NCBI RefSeq assembly: GCF_000337615.1
Contig: NZ_AOII01000044.1
Coordinates: 7,945 to 71,944 of the forward strand
Source of the DNA: Natrinema pallidum DSM 3751
GTDB lineage: Archaea > Halobacteriota > Halobacteria > Halobacteriales > Natrialbaceae
DNA: 64,000 bases
Direction: 5' to 3'
Part shown: piece by piece, positions 1-7,160 of the stretch
Numbering within the stretch: the stretch's first letter is position 1
How the letters are laid out: every line of letters starts with the position of its first letter
The notes under the pieces: generated by a model
Databases searched by the model: none
Told to the model about the DNA's origin: nothing
Seen by the model: only the letters and a program-made list of their open reading frames with translations
Position numbers and translations under genes: made by a program

Positions 1-150
1 CGTCCGCGGCGTTCGCGTCGGGCGCACCGGTTCCGTTCCCGTCGCTTCCACCGTCGCCGCCGTTGCCGCGGTTCTCGTCCGCGGCGTTCGCGTCGGGCGC
101 ACCGGTTCCGTTCCCGTCGCTTCCACCGTCGCCGCCGTTGCCGCGGTTCT
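1..150. repeat. Two identical 75-bp tandem repeats (25-residue units)
   Basis: Bases 1-75 and 76-150 are identical. Read on the minus strand in the frame of the DUF4382 lipoprotein they encode Gly/Asp/Asn-rich 25-residue units containing GNGGDGGSDGNGTGAPDANA. A related, degenerate start of another unit follows at 151. The array continues beyond the window edge, so the copy number is unknown. Perfect identity suggests recent unit duplication and likely length variation between strains. Confidence 0.9.
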
Positions 151-949
151 CGTCCGCGTCGTCCGCGTCGACGTCGCGGATCTCGACGTCGTCACCCGTT
201 CCGCTCTCGCTGATCACCGGTTTGAGGACGTACTTGCCGCTCTTGCCGGCCTTGTGGGGTGCGATGTCGTAGACGAAGTCGACCCGCTCGTCGGTAGCGA
301 CGGTGAAAGCCGTGTGTAACTGGAGCTTGTTGCTCGGCAGTTTCACCCTCGTCGTGCTCCCGTCCGTCAAGACGCCCTCGGTGTCGCTGACGTAGATGAA
401 AACCGTCTCGTAGTCGCCCGCCGGAAGCTCGAACTCGTCGATCAGCGACGCGTTCGCGCCTTTCAGTTCGGTGAGATCGATCGTCCGGTCGTCGACATCG
501 TGCTCGATCCAGCGTTCGTCGGTCGCGCCGTCATCGTCTTTCCCGTCCGTCTCGTTCCCTTCGCCCGTTTCGTTCTCCGCCTCGCCGTCGGACACGGTCC
601 CCTCGGTGCCGTCGGCATCGCCATCTTCGTCTGTCGTCTCGTCAGTCGTTTCGTTCGACGACTCGTTCTCGGCGTCCCCGTCGGTCCCGTCGGAGTCACC
701 GTCGCTTCCGTTGCCGGTCTTCTTGAAGCCGACCTTCGTGATCGTCACGTTGAGGTGTTCGAAGTCGTCGATCACGTTTGGCTCGTCACTGACGTAGAAC
801 GCGGCCGTTCCCGTGTCCCCGTCGGCGTCGATCGTGGACGAATCGTCGGTCGTCGCGTCGTTCTGCGGTTCCCCACCCATTCCACCGGCACAGCCGGCGA
901 CGGCGACGAGGGCTGCCACGAGTACCAGTTGGACTGTCCGTCTGTTCAT
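1..949 (-). CDS. DUF4382-type lipoprotein, C-terminus cut by window edge
   Basis: The N-terminus reads MNRRTVQLVLVAALVAVAGC, a hydrophobic signal ending in a lipobox with Cys20, so it is probably an externally anchored lipoprotein. After a short Thr/Asp-rich stretch comes AAFYVSDEPNVIDDFEHLNV and later DRTIDLTELKGANASLIDEF and TVFIYVSD, the pattern of the DUF4382 beta-sandwich family. A long Glu/Asn/Asp/Thr-rich insert lies between the first and second halves of that domain. The C-terminal part becomes a glycine/aspartate repeat built of identical 25-residue units and runs off the window. The ATG at 949 has a T-rich TATA-like stretch about 25-30 nt upstream, fitting a leaderless transcript. 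No function is known for the family; a surface role is inference. Confidence 0.8.
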   Translation of the reverse strand, partial: MNRRTVQLVLVAALVAVAGCAGGMGGEPQNDATTDDSSTIDADGDTGTAAFYVSDEPNVIDDFEHLNVTITKVGFKKTGNGSDGDSDGTDGDAENESSNETTDETTDEDGDADGTEGTVSDGEAENETGEGNETDGKDDDGATDERWIEHDVDDRTIDLTELKGANASLIDEFELPAGDYETVFIYVSDTEGVLTDGSTTRVKLPSNKLQLHTAFTVATDERVDFVYDIAPHKAGKSGKYVLKPVISESGTGDDVEIRDVDADDADENRGNGGDGGSDGNGTGAPDANAADENRGNGGDGGSDGNGTGAPDANAAD

Positions 950-1064
950 ATCCGCTGACAGTCATCCGGGAGGGAAAAAGGGGTCCGACGCTTGGGTCCG
1001 TTTACGATCGTTCATCCGTGGCTGAACTGGCCGAAACGGTACGCTTGCGCCGGCGGAGTGTCGG

Positions 1065-1736
1065 TCAGACGGTCGCCCCTATTCCGTCAAGCCGCTCGGC
1101 GAAGAGAGTCTCGAGGAGGACGGGCGTGACGAAGGCCTCGACGAGGGCGGCCACGACCAGTAGCAGCCAGCCGGCGAGGACGAGGAGTCCGGTCCGGTAG
1201 AGGTAGGGTTTCGGAAAGATCGCGTCGCGGGTGCCGCGAACCCGCTGGCCGATCCGATAGAGGAGTCGGAAGCCGATGCCGGCGGCGATAAACAGCGCCG
1301 GAAGTTCGAAGATTCCGTGGGGAAGCAGCCCCACGAGGATGTAATCGAGACCGACATCCCTGGTGACGTATGCACCGACGTTCCCGATGATGATCCCGTT
1401 GAACAGCATCGCCCAGGCCGTCACGAGGCCGAGGCTCAACGCGCCGACGATCGAGAGCAGGAACGCGCGGCTGTTGTTCACGAGTAAAAAGCGTGCCAGA
1501 TCGAACCCACCGCCGTCGATGTCCGGAAACAGCGGTTCCCCGACCAGTTCCTGGATGATCTCGAGCAGGTTGTAGCCCGCGAGCATGAGGAGGACGCCGA
1601 TGACGATCCCGACCGCGAACAGGCCGGCGGCGAACCCGACGTATCGGCGGTGCTCGTTCCAGGCGTCCGTGAGCGCCTCGCTCGGCGGATACCCGCCGGT
1701 GGGGCGCGTGCCGTCGCGCTGCGATCCTGATTCCAT
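1065..1736 (-). CDS. SpoIIM (DUF95) family membrane protein
   Basis: A 223-residue protein with about five hydrophobic segments, beginning after a charged N-terminus: FAAGLFAVGIVIGVLLMLAG, a segment around FLLSIVGALSLGLVTAWAML, then LPHGIFELPALFIAAGIGF and a C-terminal helix LLVLAGWLLLVVAALVEAFV. The HGIFELPA motif between helices is characteristic of the stage II sporulation protein M family, which in archaea has no link to sporulation; its role there is unknown. The ATG at 1736 has a TTTATG box about 28 nt upstream, so the transcript is probably leaderless. It is transcribed divergently from the deaminase gene at 1838, with about 100 bp between them holding both promoters. Confidence 0.82.
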   Translation of the reverse strand: MESGSQRDGTRPTGGYPPSEALTDAWNEHRRYVGFAAGLFAVGIVIGVLLMLAGYNLLEIIQELVGEPLFPDIDGGGFDLARFLLVNNSRAFLLSIVGALSLGLVTAWAMLFNGIIIGNVGAYVTRDVGLDYILVGLLPHGIFELPALFIAAGIGFRLLYRIGQRVRGTRDAIFPKPYLYRTGLLVLAGWLLLVVAALVEAFVTPVLLETLFAERLDGIGATV

Positions 1737-1805
1737 ATCGACACGTCTTCGAAAGAAGCCATAAACCCGGCGACTCGTCTCGGGACGCCCGTCGGCGTAT
1801 CGACA

Positions 1806-1811
1806 GTATAA
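1806..1811 (+). promoter_or_regulatory. TATA box of the mtaD gene
   Basis: GTATAA lies 27-32 nt before the ATG at 1838, the distance expected for a leaderless haloarchaeal transcript, and supports that start codon. Confidence 0.55.
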
Positions 1812-1837
1812 GGCGGCCCGAGGAGAACTCCGAGCTA

Positions 1838-3136
1838 ATGACGACGCTTGCGATCACCGATGGGCGTGTGCTCCGGCCCGACCTGACGGTGACGGCCGCG
1901 GACGTACTGATCGATCAGGACAGCGGCGAAATCCGCGAGATCGGTCCCGATCTCGCGAGCGAGGCCGACGACACGCTCGACGCCGCGAACTCGCTCGTCA
2001 CGCCGGGGTTCGTCAACGGCCACTGTCACGTCGCCATGACGCTCCTGCGCGGGTACGCCGACGACAAGCCCCTCGAGACGTGGCTCCGTGAGGATATCTG
2101 GCCCGCCGAGGGGGAGCTGACGGCTGCGGACATCCGCGCCGGTGCCGAGTTGGGCCTGCTCGAACTGATCAAATCGGGCGTCACTGGGTTCGCTGACATG
2201 TACTTCCAGGTCCCCGAAGTCGCCGCTGCGGTCGAAACTGCCGGGCTCCGGGCCCGGCTCGGACACGGTATCGTCACCGTCGGCAAGGACGGCGAGACCG
2301 CTCGTGAGGACGCAGCGACGGGCCTCGAGATCGCCCGCGAGTACGACGGCGCGGCCGACGGGCGGATTTCGACGGCGTTTATGCCCCACTCGCTGACGAC
2401 CGTCGGCAGCGAGTACCTGACGGAATTCGTTCCCAAAGCGCGGGAGGCGGGCGTTCCGATCCACTACCACGCCAACGAGACCGCGGACGAGGTCGCGCCG
2501 ATCGTCGACGAGCACGGGGTCCGGCCGCTCGAGTACGCCGCCGATCGCGGCCTCCTCGAGCCCGATGACTTCGTCGCACACGGCGTTCACGTCGACGAGA
2601 CCGAGATCGAACTCCTCGCCGAGGTCGGTACCGGCGTGATTCACTGTCCGGCCTCGAACATGAAACTCGCCAGCGGGATGGCACCGGTCGAGCGGCTGCG
2701 CGAGGCGGGCGTCACCGTCGGACTCGGTACCGACGGCGCGGCCTCGAACAACGATCTCTCCATGCTCGACGAGGCTCGCGACGCGGCCATGCTGGGCAAA
2801 CTCGCCGCCGACGACGCCAGCGCAGTGCCCGCGGAGGCGGTCGTCGAGATGATGACGCGGGGCAGCGCCGACGCCATCGGCTTCGAGTCCGGACGGCTCG
2901 AGGTGGGTGCGCCGGCCGATCTCGCGGTGATCGACCTCGAGCAACCCCACTTGACGCCGCCACACGACCTCGTGAGTCACCTCGCCTATGCGGTCGCGGC
3001 GGCCGACGTTCGCCACACCGTTTGCGACGGCCGCGTGCTCATGCGCGACCGCGAGGTCCTGACGCTCGAGGCCACGGCGGTCCGAGAGCGGGCGCTCGAG
3101 GCGGCGGAAGCGGTGGTCGAGCGGGCCGACGCGTAG
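1838..3136 (+). CDS. mtaD: 5'-methylthioadenosine/S-adenosylhomocysteine deaminase (amidohydrolase)
   Basis: A 432-residue amidohydrolase-superfamily enzyme. Metal and catalytic features are visible in order: GFVNGHCHVAMT (His62 and His64), HYHANE near residues 209-214, VAHGVHVDE, then GLGTDGAASNNDLSML with Asp299. This set matches the MtaD/DadD subgroup, which deaminates methylthioadenosine, S-adenosylhomocysteine or 5'-deoxyadenosine to the inosine forms. The substrate cannot be chosen from sequence alone. It lies 1.2 kb upstream of an SAH-hydrolase homologue on the same strand with one gene between, which favours a role in SAM by-product recycling. Length is normal for the family, and the start is supported by the TATA box at 1806. 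Confidence 0.88.
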   Translation: MTTLAITDGRVLRPDLTVTAADVLIDQDSGEIREIGPDLASEADDTLDAANSLVTPGFVNGHCHVAMTLLRGYADDKPLETWLREDIWPAEGELTAADIRAGAELGLLELIKSGVTGFADMYFQVPEVAAAVETAGLRARLGHGIVTVGKDGETAREDAATGLEIAREYDGAADGRISTAFMPHSLTTVGSEYLTEFVPKAREAGVPIHYHANETADEVAPIVDEHGVRPLEYAADRGLLEPDDFVAHGVHVDETEIELLAEVGTGVIHCPASNMKLASGMAPVERLREAGVTVGLGTDGAASNNDLSMLDEARDAAMLGKLAADDASAVPAEAVVEMMTRGSADAIGFESGRLEVGAPADLAVIDLEQPHLTPPHDLVSHLAYAVAAADVRHTVCDGRVLMRDREVLTLEATAVRERALEAAEAVVERADA

Positions 3137-3174
3137 TCGATCCGGCCGGTTCGACGAGCGAGACGATTGCTGAG

Positions 3175-3205
3175 ATAAACACTCAGATCAGTTTATAAAC
3201 ACTCA
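3175..3205 (+). promoter_or_regulatory. Twin ATAAACACTCA repeats at a TATA box
   Basis: The 11-mer ATAAACACTCA occurs at 3175-3185 and again at 3195-3205, a 20-bp period. The second copy overlaps the TATA-like TTTATAAA at 3192-3199, upstream of the secreted repeat protein. Two same-face copies spaced by about two helical turns could be a regulator site; no regulator is identified. Confidence 0.45.
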
Positions 3206-3292
3206 AAACGATTTTCGAAGCGTTGTTTCGGTGTGCAAACGACGAGAACGTCCGTGGGGGTTTATTCAGGAATCAGGGAATGTTCCGCTCGG

Positions 3293-4111
3293 ATGAAGCA
3301 CCACCGACTACTCACGATGGCACTGGTCGCCATGATGGCCCTGTCCGTGATCGCACCGCTGGGAACGGCGGCAGCGCAGACGGGCGATGGCGTCCCCGAG
3401 ATGGACGGCGATGGCGAGCACCTCCTCGTTACGGCCGACGCGAACGAAACGGACGATACTCTCGACGACAACGAGACCGAGGGCGACCTCGACGACAACG
3501 AGACCGAGGACGACCTCGACGACAACGAGACCGAGGACGACCTCGACGACAACGAGACCGAGGACGACCTCGACGACAACGAGACTGAGGGCAACGAAAC
3601 CGATGTCTCGAACTTCGGTTCGCTCGTCTCGGAGTTCGCCGAGAACGCCGACAACGAGTCCGACGGCCCGAACGGTCTCTCCGTCGCGAGCTTCGTCGTT
3701 GCGAACAACCCGGGTAACGCGCCCGACCACGCTGGTCCGCCGGCCCATGCCGGTCCGCCAAGCGATGATGACGGCGACGACGAAGCCGAGGACGACGATG
3801 ACGAACGAGGACCGCCCGAACATGCCGGCCCATCGAGCGATGACGAACGGGGTCCACCCGAGCATGCTGGACAGTCCGGCGACGACGCGGACGATACCGA
3901 CGACAGCGACGCTGATGCCGACGATGCCGACGACAGCGACGCTGATGCCGACGATGCCGACGACAGCGATGACGATGCCGACGATGCCGACGACAGCGAT
4001 GACGATGCCGATGACAGCGACGACGACACGGATGATTCCGACGATGACGATGATGGCGACGACACTAGCGGAAACGGCGGCGGCCCGCCGTCTCACGCCG
4101 GACCGAAGTAA
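3293..4111 (+). CDS. Secreted, highly acidic repeat protein with PPxHAGP modules
   Basis: The 272-residue product starts MKHHRLLTMALVAMMALSVI and has a Sec-type signal peptide ending near GTAAAQ. The mature part is nearly all low complexity: five 9-residue LDDNETExD units, a short ordinary segment (around SNFGSLVSEFAENADNESDG), five copies of a PPxHAGP-like motif separated by acidic linkers, a DDSDADADDA repeat array, and a final GGGPPSHAGPK. No catalytic domain or membrane anchor is seen. An in-frame GTG lies upstream at 3233, but only the ATG at 3293 begins with the signal peptide. The protein is presumably extracellular; regularly spaced His and Asp residues could bind divalent cations, but that is inference. 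I do not recognise a named family. Confidence 0.72.
   Translation: MKHHRLLTMALVAMMALSVIAPLGTAAAQTGDGVPEMDGDGEHLLVTADANETDDTLDDNETEGDLDDNETEDDLDDNETEDDLDDNETEDDLDDNETEGNETDVSNFGSLVSEFAENADNESDGPNGLSVASFVVANNPGNAPDHAGPPAHAGPPSDDDGDDEAEDDDDERGPPEHAGPSSDDERGPPEHAGQSGDDADDTDDSDADADDADDSDADADDADDSDDDADDADDSDDDADDSDDDTDDSDDDDDGDDTSGNGGGPPSHAGPK
3461..3595 (+). repeat. Five 27-bp tandem repeats coding LDDNETExD
   Basis: Five consecutive 27-bp units (3461-3487 through 3569-3595) are nearly identical and encode LDDNETEGD or LDDNETEDD, with the last ending GN. They sit in frame in the secreted acidic protein. Confidence 0.9.
3901..4020 (+). repeat. Four 30-bp tandem repeats coding DDSD(A/D)ADDADD
   Basis: Units 3901-3930 and 3931-3960 are identical; 3961-3990 and 3991-4020 differ by a few substitutions. 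They encode an Asp/Ser/Ala repeat near the C-terminus of the secreted acidic protein. Confidence 0.88.
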
Positions 4112-4364
4112 CGGCGACCGCACCTGATCCGGACCGACCGGATTCGATCCGCGTCCGAGAGACGCCGCTCGACGATACTGGGTTGTCAGAGGCACGATCT
4201 TCGGCGGCGTCGGAACACGGTCGCGCGCGGTGGTCGGTGAGCCGACCGATGCCCGTACCAGCGACCGGCGCGGATTCGACTCTTCTCCAGTTGCCCCACT
4301 TTCGCTCTCGCCGTGACGAGAACGCTTCGGTAGCGTTTTTGCCCCGCTCGCACTCAGTCAACCC

Positions 4365-5654
4365 ATGACCGAGACCGAGTACCCACCGATCAGCGAGCAA
4401 CTGGACGACCTCGAGTCCGCTCGCGAGGAGGGACGCCGGAAGATGGACTGGGCCGCTCAACATATGCCGATCCTCGAGCACGTTCGCGAGGAGTTCGTCG
4501 CGGAGCAGCCCTTCGAGGGCGAGCGGATCGGCATGGCGATGCACGTCGAGGCCAAGACGGCGATGCTCGTCGAGACGCTGGCGGAGGGCGGTGCGGAGGT
4601 CGCCGTCACCGGCTGTAACCCGCTCTCGACCCACGACGACGTATCGGCGGCGCTCGACACCCACGAGAATATCACCAGCTACGCCAAACGCGGCGTCGAC
4701 GACGACGAGTACTACGCCGCGATCGAGGCCGTCATCGCCCACGAACCGACGATCACCGTCGACGACGGGATGGACCTCGTCGCCGCCATCCACGAGGACT
4801 ACCCCGAACTGATCGACGGCATCATCGGCGGCGCGGAGGAGACCACGACGGGCGTCCACCGCCTCCGTGCGATGGACGACGACGGCGCGCTCGAGTATCC
4901 CGTCTTCGCGGTCAACGACACCCCGATGAAGCGGCTGTTCGATAACGTCCACGGCACCGGCGAGTCCTCGCTGGCGTCGATCGCCATGACCACGAACCTC
5001 TCGTGGGCCGGCAAGAACGTCGTCGTCTCGGGCTACGGCTACTGCGGCAAAGGTGTCGCGAAGAAAGCCGCCGGACAGAACGCCAACGTCATCGTCACCG
5101 AGGTCGAGCCTCGTCGCGCCCTCGAGGCCCACATGGAGGGCTACGAGGTCATGCCGATGGCCGAGGCCGCCGAGGTCGGCGACGTCTTCCTGACGACGAC
5201 CGGCAACCGCGACGTCATCGTCGAGGAACACTTCGAGAAGATGGGAGACGGCGTCCTGCTGGCCAACGCCGGCCACTTCGACATCGAAATCGACCTCGAC
5301 GCGCTCGACGACCTCGCGGTCGACCGCTACGAGGCCCGCGACGGCGTCGAGGCCTACGAACTGGACGACGGTCGCACGCTGAACGTGATCGCCGAGGGCC
5401 GCCTGGTCAACCTCGCCGCGCCCGTCTCGCTGGGCCACCCCGTCGAGGTCATGGACCAGTCGTTCGGTATCCAGGCCGTCTGTGTGCGCGAGATGCTCGA
5501 GAACGGCGAGGAGTACGACGCCGGCGTCTACGACGTCCCCGACGACCTCGACAGGGAGATCGCCGAGATCAAACTCGAGGCCGAGGGCGTCGACTTCGAT
5601 TCGCTGACCGACACGCAGCGCGAGTACATGGACGCCTGGGACCACGGCACGTAA
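4365..5654 (+). CDS. ahcY: S-adenosylhomocysteine hydrolase homologue (possibly S-inosylhomocysteine hydrolase)
   Basis: A 429-residue protein of the SAH hydrolase family, which cleaves SAH reversibly to adenosine and homocysteine with bound NAD. Family signatures visible are EGERIGMAMHVEAKTAMLVE (residues 51-70), GCNPLSTHDDV, the substrate-binding stretch MKRLFDNVHGTGESSLASI, the Rossmann motif VVVSGYGYCGKGVAKKAAG and ANAGHFDIEID. At the positions of the human adenine-recognition residues Thr57 and Glu59 it has Glu62 and Lys64. This archaeal-type HxEAKTA motif is the kind seen in the Methanocaldococcus enzyme shown to use S-inosylhomocysteine. With a deaminase gene nearby, that substrate is plausible here but unproven. 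The start follows a T-rich box by about 25 nt. Confidence 0.9.
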   Translation: MTETEYPPISEQLDDLESAREEGRRKMDWAAQHMPILEHVREEFVAEQPFEGERIGMAMHVEAKTAMLVETLAEGGAEVAVTGCNPLSTHDDVSAALDTHENITSYAKRGVDDDEYYAAIEAVIAHEPTITVDDGMDLVAAIHEDYPELIDGIIGGAEETTTGVHRLRAMDDDGALEYPVFAVNDTPMKRLFDNVHGTGESSLASIAMTTNLSWAGKNVVVSGYGYCGKGVAKKAAGQNANVIVTEVEPRRALEAHMEGYEVMPMAEAAEVGDVFLTTTGNRDVIVEEHFEKMGDGVLLANAGHFDIEIDLDALDDLAVDRYEARDGVEAYELDDGRTLNVIAEGRLVNLAAPVSLGHPVEVMDQSFGIQAVCVREMLENGEEYDAGVYDVPDDLDREIAEIKLEAEGVDFDSLTDTQREYMDAWDHGT

Positions 5655-5697
5655 GCGCTCACGCCGGTCGTCCCGTCGAATCGCTCCCGGAACTGGT

Positions 5698-6516
5698 TCA
5701 CTTCCCGGAGCCGTCGCTCCCGTCGGCTTCCTCGATCACGAACACGAGGCTCCCGTCCTCGAGTCCGCCGAGGCGAACCCGTACCGCGAACGTCGTTCCT
5801 GTTTTTCGCCGGCCGGCACAGCTGCCGGTCCACCGCCATCCCTCCGCAACGGTCGGAATCGCGGTCGATTCGAGATGGCAGACGGCGTCGTCGGTGAACA
5901 GGGCCTGCCAGGAGGTGCCAGGGATGGCGTCGTGCTCGTAGCCGAACTGCATGGCGAAGGCGCGGCTCGCGAACTGGATCTCGCCGGCGTCGACGATGGC
6001 GATGGCGTCCCCGGCGAACTCGATGCTCGCAAGCGACCGTCGCGAGAGGGTGGTCAGTCGATGGCGCTCGAGGAGGTCGTGGACGCGGTCGGCGAGCCGC
6101 GTGCACGTCTCGTCCCGTTCGATCACGGCGGTCCAGTCGTACGACCGGACCGTCTCCGCGAGGGCAGGCGTCCGCTCGGCCGCGAGGACGACGATCGGGA
6201 GGTCCGGCGTAGCGGACCTGACCGTCTCGAGGTGGGTATCCAGCGTTTCGGTGGCTGTCTCGGCCTCCCCTGCTGCGTCCGCACTCGCCGCCGCTCGTGG
6301 CAGTGAGACGACGAGGCAGTCGATGCCGTCGGTCTCGAGTTCCGTGATGGCGTCCGCGAGCGTGGCGGCTGTTTCGACGATGGTTTCGGTCCCCTCGTCG
6401 GTGAACGCCCGTTCGACGCGGTCCCGGACCGTCTCCCCGCCGACGACCAGGACGGTCACCCGCGTCGGTCGCGTTCGAACGGTCGGCTCCGCTGGGATTG
6501 TGGTTGGAACTACCAT
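5698..6516 (-). CDS. Receiver-like plus PAS signalling protein
   Basis: A 272-residue soluble protein. Residues about 15-140 form a receiver-like fold (VTVLVVGGETVRDRVERAF, then GIDCLVVSLP and LPIVVLAAER), but the usual acidic pocket and phosphoacceptor Asp are not convincingly present, so it is probably a degenerate receiver. Residues about 155-265 form a PAS domain (FAGDAIAIVDAGEIQFASRA, later FGYEHDAIPGTSWQALFTDD). There is no kinase or output domain, so it probably signals through partners. ATG 6516 is preferred over the GTG at 6525. It is followed upstream by the HalOD1 gene at 6611 on the same strand, and both may form one regulatory unit with the large PAS protein transcribed the other way. 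Confidence 0.78.
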   Translation of the reverse strand: MVVPTTIPAEPTVRTRPTRVTVLVVGGETVRDRVERAFTDEGTETIVETAATLADAITELETDGIDCLVVSLPRAAASADAAGEAETATETLDTHLETVRSATPDLPIVVLAAERTPALAETVRSYDWTAVIERDETCTRLADRVHDLLERHRLTTLSRRSLASIEFAGDAIAIVDAGEIQFASRAFAMQFGYEHDAIPGTSWQALFTDDAVCHLESTAIPTVAEGWRWTGSCAGRRKTGTTFAVRVRLGGLEDGSLVFVIEEADGSDGSGK

Positions 6517-6610
6517 GGAGACCACCGTCGATCGGTCTCCGATCGGGCGTCCCGTCGCCGCTCGTCCCGACGTGAGCGGACGAACGGTCGTCGCTCGTCG
6601 CTCTCAGTGG

Positions 6611-6889
6611 TCATCGTGACGGGCTGATGTCGCTGCCACTGTCGTAGGTCCTCCCATCGATCGTGACGGTCCCGTCGCTTCGAACCGCAACAAGTACGCC
6701 GTGGTACTCGAACTCGACGCTGACATCCGCGGTCGAGCCGGACTGGAAGAGTTGATCGAGCGCCTCGGGATCGACGACGTTGTACAGCGGCTCGAGTTCG
6801 TGTGCATCTGTGTTGGTCGCGTCCGCGAGCGCCTCGACGACGCGCAGGCTGATCGAATCACTGTGGTAATCGAGTGTAGTACCGGTCAT
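6611..6889 (-). CDS. HalOD1 output-domain protein
   Basis: A 92-residue single-domain protein. It shows the HalOD1 pattern: SISLRVVEALADATNTDAHE, a PLYNVVDPEALDQLFQ core, and a C-terminal beta hairpin VSVEFEYHGVLVAVRSDGTV. HalOD1 is a haloarchaea-specific domain proposed as an output module in two-component or PAS signalling networks; its biochemical activity is unknown. It sits between a receiver/PAS gene and a divergent multi-PAS regulator, which fits such a role. The ATG at 6889 has a TATA-like ACGTGTATAACGG segment (reading the minus strand) about 45 nt upstream, and a long perfect inverted repeat lies just beyond that. Confidence 0.82.
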   Translation of the reverse strand: MTGTTLDYHSDSISLRVVEALADATNTDAHELEPLYNVVDPEALDQLFQSGSTADVSVEFEYHGVLVAVRSDGTVTIDGRTYDSGSDISPSR

Positions 6890-6955
6890 CTTGGTCGAAG
6901 GAACGTCAGCGACCGGTATCGGCTTGCCCGTTATACACGTTATTTCGCGTCGAGG

Positions 6956-6979
6956 GCGACACTACGTGTATAGTGTCGC
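6956..6979. promoter_or_regulatory. Perfect 9-bp inverted repeat in a divergent promoter region
   Basis: GCGACACTA (6956-6964), a six-base loop CGTGTA, and TAGTGTCGC (6971-6979) form a perfect inverted repeat between the HalOD1 gene (minus) and the multi-PAS Bat-type regulator (plus). Placement just upstream of the HalOD1 TATA-like box suggests an operator; a transcript hairpin is the alternative. Confidence 0.5.
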
Positions 6980-7160
6980 GATCCGCCACGGGGATCGAAC
7001 TGTCCAGACCCCGTCCTCACGGGTTGAGCGGGCCGAATTCGATCGTGGTGAGCGACTCGGTCCGGCGGCCGGCCGCCCGCGGTGAACCGTTCTAGAAAGA
7101 CGAATATCGCGGGATGGAATCAACCGCGCGTATCATTGTCAGTCGTCCCATAGGCGGGGT

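Noticed and set aside
3262-4195. Long open frames antisense to the acidic repeat protein
   Set aside because: They are Ser/Val-only products of GC-rich repeat codons; the plus-strand frame has a signal peptide and halophilic composition.
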